NCBI GenBank assembly: GCA_022749755.1
Contig: CM040446.1
Coordinates: 6,750,966 to 6,814,965, forward strand
Length of the DNA: 64,000 bases
From: Azadirachta indica
Taxonomy: Eukaryota; Streptophyta; Magnoliopsida; Sapindales; Meliaceae
Reading direction: 5' to 3'
This document shows positions 46,283 through 60,100 of this stretch, one piece after another. The notes beneath the pieces were generated by a model. The model was not told the DNA's origin. It saw only the letters and a list, made by a program, of their open reading frames with translations, and made no database searches. The position numbers were made by a program, and so were the translations under genes. The stretch's first letter is position 1; every line of letters starts with the position of its first letter.

Positions 46283-49200
46283 TGCCTATCTGTATCTTGA
46301 ATATAGTATTGTAACAAAAGTTGCATGCACCTTTAATATTTTTATTTGATTTTCCCACGGTGTATATATACAAGAATCAGTTGGAAAAGAAACTAATGTA
46401 GAGATAAATTTAGAATTTAAATCTAGATTTTAACTACCATATATATGAAATAAAATCCATTTTATTAGCAATAAATTTAACTAGTGTAATTTATATATTA
46501 CCGTAATTGGTGGTATTAGATTCTATATATAATTTTGATTGTACAATTTCTAATTCCATTCTATGTATAATTGCCGCATTATAAATATACCAAATTGAAA
46601 GTATTGTATGAAGTAAGGAAAAGGCTATACAAGTTGCTAAAGTTTAGTTTATTGGACTGATTAATTTTAATACTTTAAAAAGTACCTATAAAAATTTTAA
46701 TTTATTTAAAAATAATGATTATATCTCTATCCGTAGTAGTTATTTAACAAAAATAATTGTTAAATGCTTAAAATTTGACAAAATATAATATATTTATCAA
46801 CTGTACATTAATAAACAAAAATCATAATATTTTTTTATACATTAATAATGTAATATTTATTAACATATTATAAATTATATATTTTATTAATATGTTAATA
46901 AATATTATAACTAAATTTTAAAGTTATTTATTTTATAATATATTAACAATTCAGTATTAATTAGATAATAAAAATAAATTATGAATAAATATTAGTCTCT
47001 CAATAAAATATATTATAATACAAAACTTATGATTATTTTTATAATTTATATTTACATATAGAAAAATATAAAATAAAAAAAAATAATAAAAATGAAACAT
47101 ATTATTCATAAAATATATAAACTTATAATATATTAATAAATATTACATTATTAATGTACTATTTATTAATGTATTTTTTTTATAAATATATTATATTATG
47201 TCAAATTTTAAAAATTTAATAATTAATTTTCTAATAACTAATATTAATAAACTATAATTATTATTTTAAAATTTTTATAAATATTTTTAAAACTATTAAA
47301 ATTAATTATTTCAATGAACTAAACCTTAGGGATTCCAAGTCCTCTCCCCTTAATTTAATAACTAAAAATGAAATGTTCATCATGCTTCTCCATAAATAGG
47401 TGACACTTACAGCATATATCGATGAAAAGACATTCAACATGGTTAGTGGGCAAAACTATTTTTCAAAATTGTTCTTCAAACAATGGAATCATTGGGTTTG
47501 GCACTAGTGGTATTGCTGCTACTAAAAAGCTTCGCTATTTAGGAAGACTCTTCCAAGGCTTCTCTTTTCTTCCTTTCCTTTCCCCCGTCTGACACTTTAT
47601 TTCCCTCTCTTTCTCCTCGTCGAAGATAGAGATTTTCTCCATCTCCCATAAATCATTTATGCTTTCTTTTTGTTTTTGGTTACTCTTTTCTTACTAAAAG
47701 CATATTTCCACCTAAATTTAAATTTATTATAGTATATTTCTATTTGATAAATTTTATCTACTTAATGATGGTTTATTTCTACTTATCTCTAGATCTGTAG
47801 TAGTTTTATAGTTTTTTGTTTGATTATATTATTGTGGTAGGTTTCTATTATAGATTTGCAGGTTTTTTGAGGTATAAAGATAAATTTGATAAGGTTATTT
47901 TCCAGATTTGAGATTTTTTCTACTACAACAAATATATTGCAGGAGATCTATGGTAATATCAATCAGAAAGATCAACTATAAGAAATGAGAACAGTACTAA
48001 GGAGCTATGAAGAATCTTTCTAAAAAGATCCAACTTCAAATTTAACTTCTGTATTTTAAAGTTTATTAACTTGTTAAACTTTTCAAAAAACACCAGCTGT
48101 CAAGATATTTTATTACTTTCTCCTTATTCTTCAGTAGTTTTAATAAATTTAAGATCTGTCTAGTTCGTTATTATAATTACTTTTTATAGTATCATAATTT
48201 TTGGCCTAATTCTTCTTCTGATGATCGATTCAACCTCTGTTATAGCCATTTCTATATATTCAATATACTCCATGAATAGAGAAATACATAGAGTTTAACA
48301 TAGTAAAATAAGAAATTGAAAGATTTCGTTGAAATTGTTTGTTTGGAAATTTCCCGAAAAGCTAATCATAGGTTCTTCTCTCTATCGGAACAATAGGGCC
48401 ATTATGCTCATTACTAAACTTGTTGAAGAGATGAAATATAACCAAGATATATCTTTTCTGACCTATTGGTGTAAATCTATTGTTGTAATCTTTCCTTATA
48501 TGGAATGAAGGTTTTATGTTATTGCTTTCAAATAAAAAAAAAAAATCTCACTAAGTGATTTTGAAATTTTTTATGAATAGTTTAGAATTAACGTAGATTT
48601 TAAAATAATTTATTTTTATGAACGTTTGTTATCAAAAATAATTACAATATAACTATATGAGTAATATATTTTAAATAGATATATTGTATTTTACTTAATT
48701 TTAAAGGTTTCATAGTAAATTTTATTAATTATTGTTGTCTAAAAGTATAATAGTTGTTTTTTAATAAATTAAGACTTTTTATCATGTTTTTCAAATCATT
48801 ACGATCAATAATAGTATTAGGTCAAACTTTTGGGATTAGAAAGATTTCTACCCTTTTGAGAAGAAGATAATCATTCAATTGATATTGTTTTCGTTATTTT
48901 CTAATTTAATTATTACATAGTGTTATTTCAATTTCTAACCAAATGCTAAAAAGAATTGCTGATTTAATTAACAGCTGCATGACGAAATTTATTGAATATA
49001 TGTAAGTTTCAGTTTGGTTGAAATTTACATTACATCTTACAACTATTAGGCATGTTTGGTTTGAAATTTTCAAAGGAGAAAGAAAGGGGAAGAAGAAAGA
49101 AAACAAATAGAGAAAGGAAAGGAATAGAAAAGGGAATAATATTCCTTTCTCTGATTAAAACAAGTAATTATAGAGGGAAAACAATTTATTCTATTTCTCT

Positions 49201-49984
49201 TAAACAAAAAAGTTCTTTATTTAGAAATTAATTATATATTCTTTAATAAATTTTAATTTCCTATTACTTTCATTTCTAAATATAGTTTAATTTACTCTTA
49301 AAATTTTAACACTAAAACATCAATTTATTCCATAATTTAGTATGATAAATTAAAAAATAAAAATAGTCAATTATTCACAAACATTATAATAGCAATAAAA
49401 CTTAGCTTTAACTATAAAATTAGTAAGAGTTTATTAAATGATTAACTTGCATATTAGAAAATAAATTATAATTATCAAATAAATATAATTAGTTATATAC
49501 ATATTAACTAACAAGTATGAAGTATAACATAAATTGAAAGTGGCAATAAGCCCGATACATCCTCCTTGTTTGAGCAAATTCTCCTAATCTCCTTATTATT
49601 TTGAAAGTACCTCAAAACTCCTTCCACGTTACTTCTGTTAATGAAAAAGTTTGTGGGCTAAGGATAATATAGTAATTTATCCCAGATTGCTTGCATTAGT
49701 GAACAAATTTTAAATGCATGTTAGAAATGATCATAATATAATTTGATTTTATCCAATATTTGTATCAATTTCTAAAAGAATTTTCTACCACAAATAAAAA
49801 TATAATTTCACATTTATCCATAAAATTAAAAACAACAAAAAGAGAAGAAAAGGGATCTAAGTTCTTCTTTGACTTTGTTTATTTTCTCGCTTGCATCTTC
49901 GTCTTTTTGGTTCTTCTTCCCCTTCACCTTTGTTTCTTTCCTCATAGTCTCTTTTCGTTTTCTTTGTTTACATTGACCGACCGG
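46283..49984. other. Spacer upstream of the unit S peptide gene
   Basis: AT-rich to about 47310. A possible monooxygenase relic lies at 47479-47532 (G-I-I-G-F-G-T-S-G-I-A-A-T-K-K). Pyrimidine-rich DNA follows, then the poly-A-tailed relic ending at 48545 and AT-rich DNA. No intact gene. Confidence 0.45.
47479..47532 (+). pseudogene. Possible flavin-monooxygenase N-terminal relic, unit S
   Basis: An open stretch with G-x-G-x-x-G spacing followed by I-A-A-x-K-K, as at the start of plant flavin monooxygenases. Nothing recognisable follows. Confidence 0.35.
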
Positions 49985-51209
49985 TGAAGTCAATAAGGCT
50001 CTTCTTGGGGTGAAGGCTTCTTGAATTATTTTAGATCACAAGAAATGATGGACATGGATAGGGCAAGCATTACACTGGTTCTCGTGGGAGGATAAGGCTA
50101 AGCAGAATAAGACTATGAGAGTCTTATGTCTCTTAGGTGGGAGACAAAAGCTACAGTAGCTTCTTGTATTATTTATATTATATATATTTGTAAGGGTTCA
50201 ACCTAATTGCGAAGTTCTCATAAGCGAATTTCTGGCTTGCTTGAGTTCGCCATCATTTTAGGTAGACCGCCCTCTACCCTATTATTCATTCAATAGGCAG
50301 GCAGAGAAGCCTAAAGAGTTCCACTTTTTCTCTTTAATTACTGTGTATAACTGCTTATTCCATTACTGAAATAAAAAAGAAAGTCAATCATATGCTCATA
50401 ACATGAATAAAGACCAGTGATTCATCCAATCAATCAATCAATCAATAAGGATCGAAGTGGTCGTAAGAAAGGACTTGCCTAACCTTTTTGCCCAGTAATA
50501 AAGTAAGAAAGAGGCCTATAACTGGTCAGTAGAGAGTTGAGTCCGAAAAGTTAGAGATAGGAAAGCATACGAAGTGAACTTCCTTCCTATTCAATTATTT
50601 TTCATAAATTTTTTAAGAAAAATTATAAAGCAACTCGACGGAGGAAGCAAGAAAGGCAGTTAAACAAAGAAAAGAAAAGTAGGTTTTAGATATTAAACTA
50701 AAGAGATTTTAGTCCAAGACTTGAAACTAGCAACTATTAGATCCTTACTAGATCGCATGACGTAACTAGAACATTGCACGTAAAAAGACCGAATTAGATG
50801 GATAGAAGCTTGGTTATAGGGGATGCTACGGCGAAGGCTGATAATTCTCTCTATCCAAGTACAGCTACTATTTTTTAAGCACCCCCTAAGAGTTCTAGTG
50901 AAAGCTATCCTTCTAGGGCACTCTCTTATCTACCACCTATCAGACATCAAACTGATTAGCTAACCTACCTGTATTGACCTAATTGCTAATAAAGTTGACT
51001 TGCTTGCCTGAGAAAGCTCTTTTTCCTTGCAACATGATTATCAAAATTGCATTAGCTTTCCCCCGTGTCACTGACATCAACCCCTACTTCAATTAAAGCT
51101 CACTCGATGCCTAGAATCTAGACCCAGGTAGACCATGGTAACTCGGTGAGCTACTTATTCATGAGATCGAACCTTGGATCTCATACTCACCTCAACCTAC
51201 TTTCTCTTT
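49985..51209. other. Probable mitochondrial-type DNA, unit S
   Basis: As in unit R, but with an internal deletion near 50930 (about 0.4 kb) and a right junction that lacks the integrase remnant. Confidence 0.4.
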
Positions 51210-51397
51210 TTTTTTTCTTGTGTTATTATTTTATTGATTTTATTTTTTTTTTTCAGTTGCTTTCTCAGTCAACTGGCAGATAACGATACTCAGTGAATCT
51301 TCAAGTTGGTCCTTTCAGTTGCCTACAATTATTGATACCCAAAAAAAAAAAAAAAATTCTTTCTCATTTATTTTTCTTTTCATTTCTTCTTTTCATT

Positions 51398-51532
51398 ATA
51401 GATGTCATTTTTTTTATATTGTAAACATATTTTCCTTCTTTTCTTAGAGATGTTCTACTAAAAATGTACCAAGCTAGGTATGCAAAATTAAGAATGCTTA
51501 TGCTTAACAGCATTCTTGAAGATGTGCGTTGA
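51398..51532 (+). pseudogene. ORF-X of the old retroelement, unit T
   Basis: The start codon is changed from ATG to ATA. The frame is otherwise kept to the shared TGA. Confidence 0.5.
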
Positions 51533-51694
51533 ATAATTGAAGTAAAGATAAGTTTAGCAAGTGAGTTTTCTAATTCATTTGTTTCATACATGCCTAAACA
51601 TGCCTAGCTTAGGTAAGAACTCTTTTGCAAAGAAACGAAGAGCGAAAATATTACAAGTATGTTATAAATGTGCACGATCAACATGTAACAAGAG

Positions 51695-52024
51695 ATGTTG
51701 TTCTCTAGGGATAGACTGAGTAGCAAAGAAGATAAAAGTCAATTCATTAAGGATGGACTGAGTAACGAGTCTTTAGATAATATTCTACTGACTCTCGAGA
51801 CACATTCTAGTGGATATGTGCAACGTGAAATTCTCAATTCATACACGCAATTTCAAAAAGAACATGATCGTTATAGTCTTGGGAATCTGACTTTAAAAGA
51901 CCTTGTTTGCCAATTTATAAGAAAATTGGATGGGAAGCCAATCCTCGACCCTTATAGAGCGTGTAAGCCGTTACTAGACGTAAAACTAGAGGAAGATGTG
52001 AGGCACAATTACAACTATCTGTAA
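51695..52024 (+). CDS. ORF-Y of the old retroelement, unit T, open frame
   Basis: A 109-residue open frame from ATG to the conserved N-Y-N-Y-L end. It is the only copy in the window with both an ATG and an unbroken frame. Product unknown; probably an unexpressed relic. Confidence 0.4.
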   Translation: MLFSRDRLSSKEDKSQFIKDGLSNESLDNILLTLETHSSGYVQREILNSYTQFQKEHDRYSLGNLTLKDLVCQFIRKLDGKPILDPYRACKPLLDVKLEEDVRHNYNYL

Positions 52025-52248
52025 ATATTAATTTTTAGCTGTCATTCTTAAAAATTTTTAGATTCTAATATTAGTTGTTATCTTCGACATTTTTATGTTT
52101 TTTAAATTCAAACTTTTGTGACAACAGCTGGCCTACCCTTGTTGGTTTAGTTAATACATTTTTTTCTTAAGTTGTATAAATACAGCACCTCAACTTCTCT
52201 ATTTTTATATAAAATTTGAATCACTGACAAGAGTAAAAGATTACAAAA

Positions 52249-52898
52249 ATGAAAGGAGCTTATGTTCGTCAATTTAAAACTATTTGTGTTTTTTATGGGT
52301 CAATCTTTAAGAAAGGTGAAGAGTTTGTAAAAGCAGCAAACAACCTCGGTCGAGTTTTAACTGAGTGAAAACTTAGCCTAATATATAGAGGAGGAAGCCT
52401 TTGGTTAATGAGGTGTGTGTCAACTGTTGCACATGTATGAGGAAGTAAGGTTGTAGGTGTTATACCAAAGGTTTTATCTGCAGGTAACATCATTGGCAAA
52501 ATGATTGGAGAAGAATTAATGGTCCCAAAAATGCATGAAATTATTGCTAAAATGCTTAATTTTGTAGATGCTTTTATTGCCTTACCAGGTGGTTTTGGGA
52601 CCTTAGAGGAAATTTTTCAAGTTACATCTTGGGCACAACTTACCATTCACCAAAAACCCATAGGATTGCTAAATATTAATAGTTTATTTAACAATTTGTT
52701 TTCTTTTCTTGATCATGCTATAGAACAAAACTTTATTTCATAGACGACTCGCAAACTCCTCATTTCTACTCCAACTGCTAATGACTTAATCCATCAATTG
52801 CAGAATTTCGTCCATGAACCAGACCCAGCAATGGCACGATTGTAATGGTCAAGTAAAAGCAGTAAAAGCGCAAGTTGGATTTGTTGCTTCAATTGTAA
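52249..52898 (+). pseudogene. LOG pseudogene of the old retroelement, unit T
   Basis: Starts MKGAYVRQFKTIC. It has the early TGA shared with R and S, a further TGA after A-H-V, an intact P-G-G-F-G-T-L-E-E stretch in an open frame at 52501-52743, and the two shared late stops. Confidence 0.9.
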
Positions 52899-53984
52899 CT
52901 TTTCTTATTTTTTTACTCATTGCATTTTGTTATTTTTTTTAGTTATTTTTGCTTAAGTTTGTTTCAGGTTTTACTTGTTTTTCAATAACCATCATCTCAG
53001 GTAATGTTCTCTACATTATACCTCTCTGCATTCAAACATTGAAGACAATGTTGCAATCTGGTTAGGAGGAGTGTAGTTGATATAAGTAGTCATTTTTATG
53101 TCACAAGAAAAAGAAAAAAAAAACCTTTTAGATTCATAATTTGTAAAGATGGTAGAGTAGGGAGTAATCTTATTCTTGAGACACATTCTAGTAGATATGT
53201 ATTATTATTTGTTTTGATTTTTGAATATCATAATAAAGGATTTATCATTCACTTCCTTTTGAATTGATCAAATCTATAGATTCCCACATCATCATCATAT
53301 AACAAATTCTACTCAGATACTCAATCAATAAGTATTCATAAACTATCTTTCATATACACACTTTGATATATGATTGTGGATGACATATTAGAGTTTTACA
53401 ATATTTGAGCTCTTTTGTTTTATTAAATGTAGCAACTAAGAGCTCTTTTGTTTTACGTAATAATCGAGCTTTTTACCTAATCAGCAGTGAATATTTACGT
53501 AAAACGATAAAATTTTAGTATGAATAAGTTCGTAACCTTAACTCGAATAATTAGTCCATAGGGATATTTTAACACCTAATACTCTAAGGCCAACTAATCT
53601 AAGAGTTATTGGCCAAAAGCTCGCTACATGGGTTAATATTAGGCAAAAAAAAAAAAAAAGAAAAAGCCAACGAAAAAAAAAGGAGATAAAAATAATTTTT
53701 GCCCAAAGAAGTTTACCTTGACAAAATTTAGAACTAATATTGTTTTATCCCAATTAAATCTCAAAATGTGTATTAGTTGCAAAAAGCACAAAAAGATGAT
53801 TTGTTAATAACTTGACTAATAAGTATTTGGTACATGTATAATAAATCTTTAAGTGAGAGTTTGTTTATTTTGAAAAGATCAAAAGAGGAGGAATGATTAT
53901 TACTTTGGATGTAAATTTTATAAATCAATTATAAATGATATTGCTTATATTACTAGGGACTAATAATAAGCTAGTTGGGGAGTG
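52899..53984 (+). other. Uninterrupted 3' UTR of the old retroelement, unit T
   Basis: Non-coding, with the empty insertion site tgact at 53813-53817 and a polypurine tract (ctagttggggagtg) before the LTR. Confidence 0.8.
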
Positions 53985-54667
53985 TAATGAATGTTTAAAA
54001 ATATAGACTTATCGAAAGAAATATTATGATTTAGATTTAATAATGTTCCTCTGTTCTCCAAAATTAAAGCATATTCTTTGATATTGAATTCGAAAACATG
54101 AATTGAACTAAATAGTTAGTTTTACGCAGGTTTCGTATAATGAACGTATCATTCAATCCAAAATATCAATTTATATGATTTCTGGGCTAGACAAACATAA
54201 ACTCATTACTTCACAACTTTGTATGCTAAAGCTTGGATTAGTTCGAGTAATTAATAAGACAAAATTAGACTTCAACATACCTCAAATGCATTTTCAGACT
54301 AGCCCAACATGATACTGTATTTAGGCTTTATCTCCAAAATACATACCCAAAAATCATACAAATGGGTGCTCCAAAAACCTGACAAAGAAGTCTAAATTTT
54401 TTATGTTTTACACTTTCTCAAATTTCAACTGGTTGGCTATCAAAAGGAGCCATAATTCTAAAAGAGCGGTAGAAAAATGCAACTTAAACATATCTATCTA
54501 TTTTCAGCACAGCCTACGTTCTACAAAATCAGCAAGAGTGAGATATGAACCATTAGAAAGCTGAGTAATCCACCTACAACTTTGAAGAAGGTGATTTCAC
54601 AAATTTTGGTGGTTATGATATTCAAAAATATCTTGCAAATTGGTAGAGCATAATTAATTAAAAATTT
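53985..54667 (+). repeat. Truncated LTR of the old retroelement, unit T
   Basis: Starts TAATGAATG as in unit S and has the same truncation. Confidence 0.78.
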
Positions 54668-54773
54668 AGGTAGAAATAATAAATTGTAATCTCTATTCTT
54701 TTTTTCTGTTAATTAAAAAAAAATTTATAAAAGTTAATTTTACTCTTTTAGTGCCACTATATTAATATGAGAG

Positions 54774-55350
54774 TAGGGCTGACAATGGGGCGGGGTAGGG
54801 GTCGGGAGGCATGCCCCATTCCCCGCCTCATTCCCCACTAAATTTAATGGAATGGGGATGGAGAATCCCCATATCAATTTCCCATTTTATATTTTTTTAT
54901 AAATTAATTTTAATAATATAAGAATTTAATTAACTTAAATAAAAATATTATTAATATATAATTGGAAACACAATATAAGATCTTTTTAATTTTTAATCTT
55001 TTACTTTTTATTTATATATTCTATTTTTTATAACATTCATTCATGACTTCATAATTTTTTATTACTAATTATATTTAATTATAATATATAATTTTAAAAA
55101 TTATAATATAAAATTATATTTACATATATAAAATTTAATTTATAAATTATAATATATTTATGTTATATTTTATTGGGAAATGGGGTGGGGGTGGGGTGAG
55201 GAGAGGTAAACCAATTCCCGTCCCATTAATAAATTGAGAATTAATTTCTTCCCGTTCTCCGTCCCATTTCTCGTAAATTTATCTGAATTCTCCCCCGTTA
55301 AGGGTAGATGCCCATGGGTTTGGGCCCCGTAGGGAATTTTGCCATCATTA
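54774..55350. mobile_element. Non-autonomous hAT-like element, unit T
   Basis: TATGAGAG duplications at 54766-54773 and 55351-55358. It is slightly shorter than the others because of a deletion in the left GC-rich end. Confidence 0.75.
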
Positions 55351-56827
55351 TATGAGAGCAAATGTACACTTATAAACAAATAATAGAAACAAATATGAAA
55401 ATAACTCAACTTATTTTAACATTATAACAAATTTAAAATCATAATATCTATAATTCAATGCATAAAGTATAGTGTTCTTGACAAATAATAAATTATAAAT
55501 TTTTTAGACTGTATTATTGATAGTTAAAAATTATTAGTCATATAAGATTATTTTAATAAGTCATTAGTTCAGATATTAAACTTGTACATGATTTAAGTAT
55601 AAAATATAAATAGTTAAAGCTGAAAAAGATAAATAGTGAATAGATAAAGATATTTAATTATGAATAAAATATTGATAATAGATCAGAACCTTAGAGATAT
55701 TTAGATTTAGATCTGAAAAATATTTAATTCTAGATAAAATATTTATAATAGATTTGAACTTAAGAGATATTTAGATCTGGATCTAAAAGGTACTTAGATT
55801 TGAACTTAAAAGATATTTAATTTGGAGAAATATTTTTTTTGAAATTTTATTTGTATTTACCTTTCCTGAATATTACATTAAATTTAAATATATGTAATAT
55901 ATGCAATAGAAGTCTAAATATGACAATTTTTCTATATTCTAAAACACCTAGTATAATTTTTTCACAAATTGGGGATCAGCTCATGCTCAATGTGATGGAA
56001 AATTCTACAACATTACAGGACATCTTATCATCAAGAGGGATTGAACACACTCTCTCAAATATTTTATCAAAATCAAATATATTAACCATGTATACAATTA
56101 ACATAAATAAAAATAAAATACTTAAATAAATTACATTATGTATACAATTAATATAAATAAAAAATAAATTGTCAAATATTTTATCAAGATCAAATATTCA
56201 ACATGTATACGATTAATATAAATAAAAACAAAATATTCAGATATCTTATCAACATCTAATATATTAAACCATATATACAATCAATGCAAATAAAATAAAT
56301 ACATACCTTTTAGTACACCATAAAGTTTTATTGTCGTAGTAGATTCCCCTTAAATGCGAAATTGAATTTTGTTTTGTCCCCACAAATGATGTCAATTGTT
56401 GATATCAGATTTCGTCACCTGATATCAACCAATAAATTTATTTGTATATGGAGAAAAAAGAAATTGGACAAAGGAGAGACTTTTTTTAACCATAAAAAAG
56501 GGGAGAAAAATATTTTATCAATATGAATCTTTCTTTCGCACTAGTTATTTATTCTTAAGTTCCATTATTTAGATACCTTGTACTTGATAGGTTGTATTTA
56601 AGTTACTTTCCTATGCACATAAAATTTGTTTGTTAACTATTAGTTTAACATTCGTGCATATAATCATTTATGTAACTTAGAAGTTTTGGCTTCAACAATA
56701 AATAAAAACACTAAATTAAAGATATTAAGCATTCAAATGAATTTAACAAAACACAAAGAATCATTTATTTGAAGGAGTAAACCATGACAAAGGCCGTATA
56801 CTTTTCCCTTAATTTTGCAAGCAGCAC
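55351..56827. other. AT-rich spacer, unit T, with a large deletion
   Basis: As in unit S, but after the hairpin (56398-56429) the sequence jumps at about 56455 to the end of the 80-90 bp repeat block. About 1.1 kb present in unit S (about 44495-45590) is missing. The 96-codon frame at 55839-56129 spans the same deletion junction as in unit S and is not a convincing gene. Confidence 0.55.
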
Positions 56828-57147
56828 TCACTGGCCTTTGTCAACGAAAGAACCAGAAAGTTTTGGTGGATTACGTAAACATTTACAAGTATTATTCTGA
56901 CATTTTATCGGTCCCGGACCCGGGCAAATAATTCGGCCAACACAATCATCATCCTTCGAACATTTAGGTTGAGCTTCCACCAAAGTCTGCAACTCCCCTG
57001 AATTAATTCATAACACATCACATAAATATAAATATATAAAAAATTTATAGACAAATATAAACTATGATTCATGTAGAAAGAAACTGACAAGTTGCAATGA
57101 TCATGAGAGCCACCACAAAAATCATCTTTGAAGAAATCTTCTCCATA
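56828..57147 (-). CDS. NCR-like secreted cysteine-rich peptide, unit T copy
   Basis: Exon 1 57146-57089, exon 2 56997-56828; identical coding sequence to the P, R and S copies. The TATA box is at 57228-57235. Confidence 0.7.
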
Positions 57148-60100
57148 TGCCTATCTGTATCTTGAATATAGTATTGTAACAAAAGTTGCATGCACCTTTA
57201 ATATTTTTATTTGATTTTCCCACGGTGTATATATACAAGAATCAGGTGGAAAAGAAACTAATGTAGAGATAAATTTAGAATTTAAATCTAGATTTTAACT
57301 ACCATATATATGAAATAAAATCCATTTTATTAGCAATAAATTTAACTAGTGTAATTTATATATTACCGTAATTGGTGGTATTAGATTCTATATATAATTT
57401 TGATTGTACAATTTCTAATTCCATTCTATGTATAATTGCCGCATTATAAATATACCAAATTGAAAGTATTGTATGAAGTAAGGAAAAAGCTATACAAGTT
57501 GCTAAAGTTTAGTTTATTGGACTGATTAATTTTAATACTTTAAAAACTACTTATAAAAATTTTAATTTATTTAAAAATAATGATTATATCTCTATCCGTA
57601 GTAGTTATTTAACAAAAATAATTGTTAAATGTTTAAAATTTGACAAAATATAATATATTTATCAAAAGTACATTAATAAACAAAAATCATAATATTTTTT
57701 TATACATTAATAATGTAATATTTATTAACATATTATAAATTATATATTTTATTAATATGTTAATAAATATTATAACTAAATTTTAAAGTTATTTATTTTA
57801 TAATATATTAACAATTCAGTATTAATTAGATAATAAAAATAAATTATGAATAAATATTTGTCTCTCAATAAAATATATTATAATACAGCACTTATGATTA
57901 TTTTTATAATTTATATTTACATATAGAAAAATATATAAAATATAATAAAAATAAAACATATTATTCATAAAATATATAAACTTATAATATATTAATAAAT
58001 ATTACATTATTAATGTTTTCTTTATAAATATATTATATTAGGTCAAATTTTAAAAATTTAATAATTAATTTTTTTAATAACTAATATTAATAAAATATAC
58101 TTGTTATTTTAAAATTTTTATAAATATTTTTAAAACTATTAAAATTAATTATTTCAATAAACTAAACCTTAGGGATTCCAAGTCTTCTCCCCTTAATTTA
58201 ATAACTAAAAAGAAAATGTTCATCCTGCTTCTCCATAAATAGGTGATACTTATGGCATATATCCATGAAAATAAATTCAACACGGTTAGTGGGCAGAACT
58301 ATTTTTCAAAATTGTTCTTCAAACATTGGAATCATTGGGTTTGATATTAGCGGTATTGCTGCTGCTAAACAATTTTGCTATTATGATATCTTTGGTTTTA
58401 CTAACCCCCATGAGGAACGTAGTTAGGAAGACTCTTCCGAGGCTTCTCTTTTCTTCCCTTCCTTTCCCCTGTCTGACACTTTTATTTACCTCTCTTTCTC
58501 CTCGTCGGAGATAGAGATTTTCTCCATCTCCCGTAAAGAATTTATGCTTTCTTTTTGTTTTTGGTTACTCTTTTCTTACTAAAAGCATATTTCCACCTAA
58601 ATTTAAATTTATTATAGTATATTTCTATTTGATAAATTTTATCTACTTAATGATGGTTTATTTCTACTTATCTCTAGATCTATAGTAGTTTTATAGTTTT
58701 TTGTTTGATTATATTATTGTGGTAGGTTTCTATTATAGATTTGCAGGTTTTTTGAGGTATGAAGATAAATTTGATAAGGTTATCTTCCAGATTTGAGATT
58801 TTTTCTACTACAACAAATATATTGCTGAAGATTTATTGTAATATCAATCAGAAAGATCAACTATAAGAAAAGAGAACAATACTAAGGAGCTATGAAGAAT
58901 CTTTCCAAAAAGATCCAACTTCAAATTTATCTTCTGTATTTTAAAGTTTATTAACTCTTCAAAAAACACCAACTGTCAAGATATTTTGTTATTTTCTTCT
59001 TATTCTTCACTAGATTTAATAAATTTAAGATCTGTCTGGTTATTTATTATAGTTGTTTTTTATAATATCGTAACTTTTGGCCTAATTCTTCTTCTGATGA
59101 TCCATTCAACTTCTGTTATAGCCATTTCTATACATTCAATATACTCTATGAATAGAGGAATACAAAGAGTTGAACATAGTAAAATAATAAATTGAAAGAT
59201 TTCGTTGAAAATGTTTGTTTGAAAATTTCCCGAAAAGCTAATCATAGGTTCTTCTCTCTATCGGAACAATAAGGCCATTATGCTCATTACTAAACTTCTT
59301 GAAGAGATGAAATGTAACTAAGGTATATCTTTTCTACACTTATTACGTCAGACTTTTGGGATTAGAAAGATTTCTACCCTTTTGAGAAGAAGATAATCAT
59401 TCAATTGATATTGTTTTCGTTATTTTCTAATTTAATTATTACATAATGTTATTTCTATTTCTAACCAAATGCTAAAAAGAATTGCTGATTTAATTAACAG
59501 ATGCATGACGAAATTTATTGAATATATGTAAGTTTCAGTTTGGTTAAAATTTACATTACATCTTACAACTATTAGGTATGTTTGGTTTGAAATTTTGAAA
59601 GGAGAAAGAAAGGGGAAGAGGAAAGAAAACAAATAGAAAAAGGAAAGGAATAGAAAAGGAATAATATTCCTTTATCTGATTAAAACAAGTAATTATAGAG
59701 GGAAAACAATTTATTCTATTTCTCTTTAACAAAAAAGTTCTTTATTTAGAAATTAATTATATATTCTTTAATAAATTTTTAATTTCCTATTACTTTCATT
59801 TCTAAACATAGTTTAATTTACTCTTAAAATTTTAACACTAAAACATCAATATATTCCATAATTTAGTATGGTAAATTAAAAAATAAAAATAGTCAATTAT
59901 TCACAAACATTATAATAACAATAAAACTTAGCTTAAACTATAAAATTAGTAAGAGTTTATTAAATGTTTAACTTGCATATTAGAAATTAAATTATAATTA
60001 TCAAATAAATATAATTAGTTATATACATATTAACTAATAAGTGTGAAGTATAACATAAATTGAAAGTGGCAATAAGCCCGATACATCCTCCTTTTTTGAG

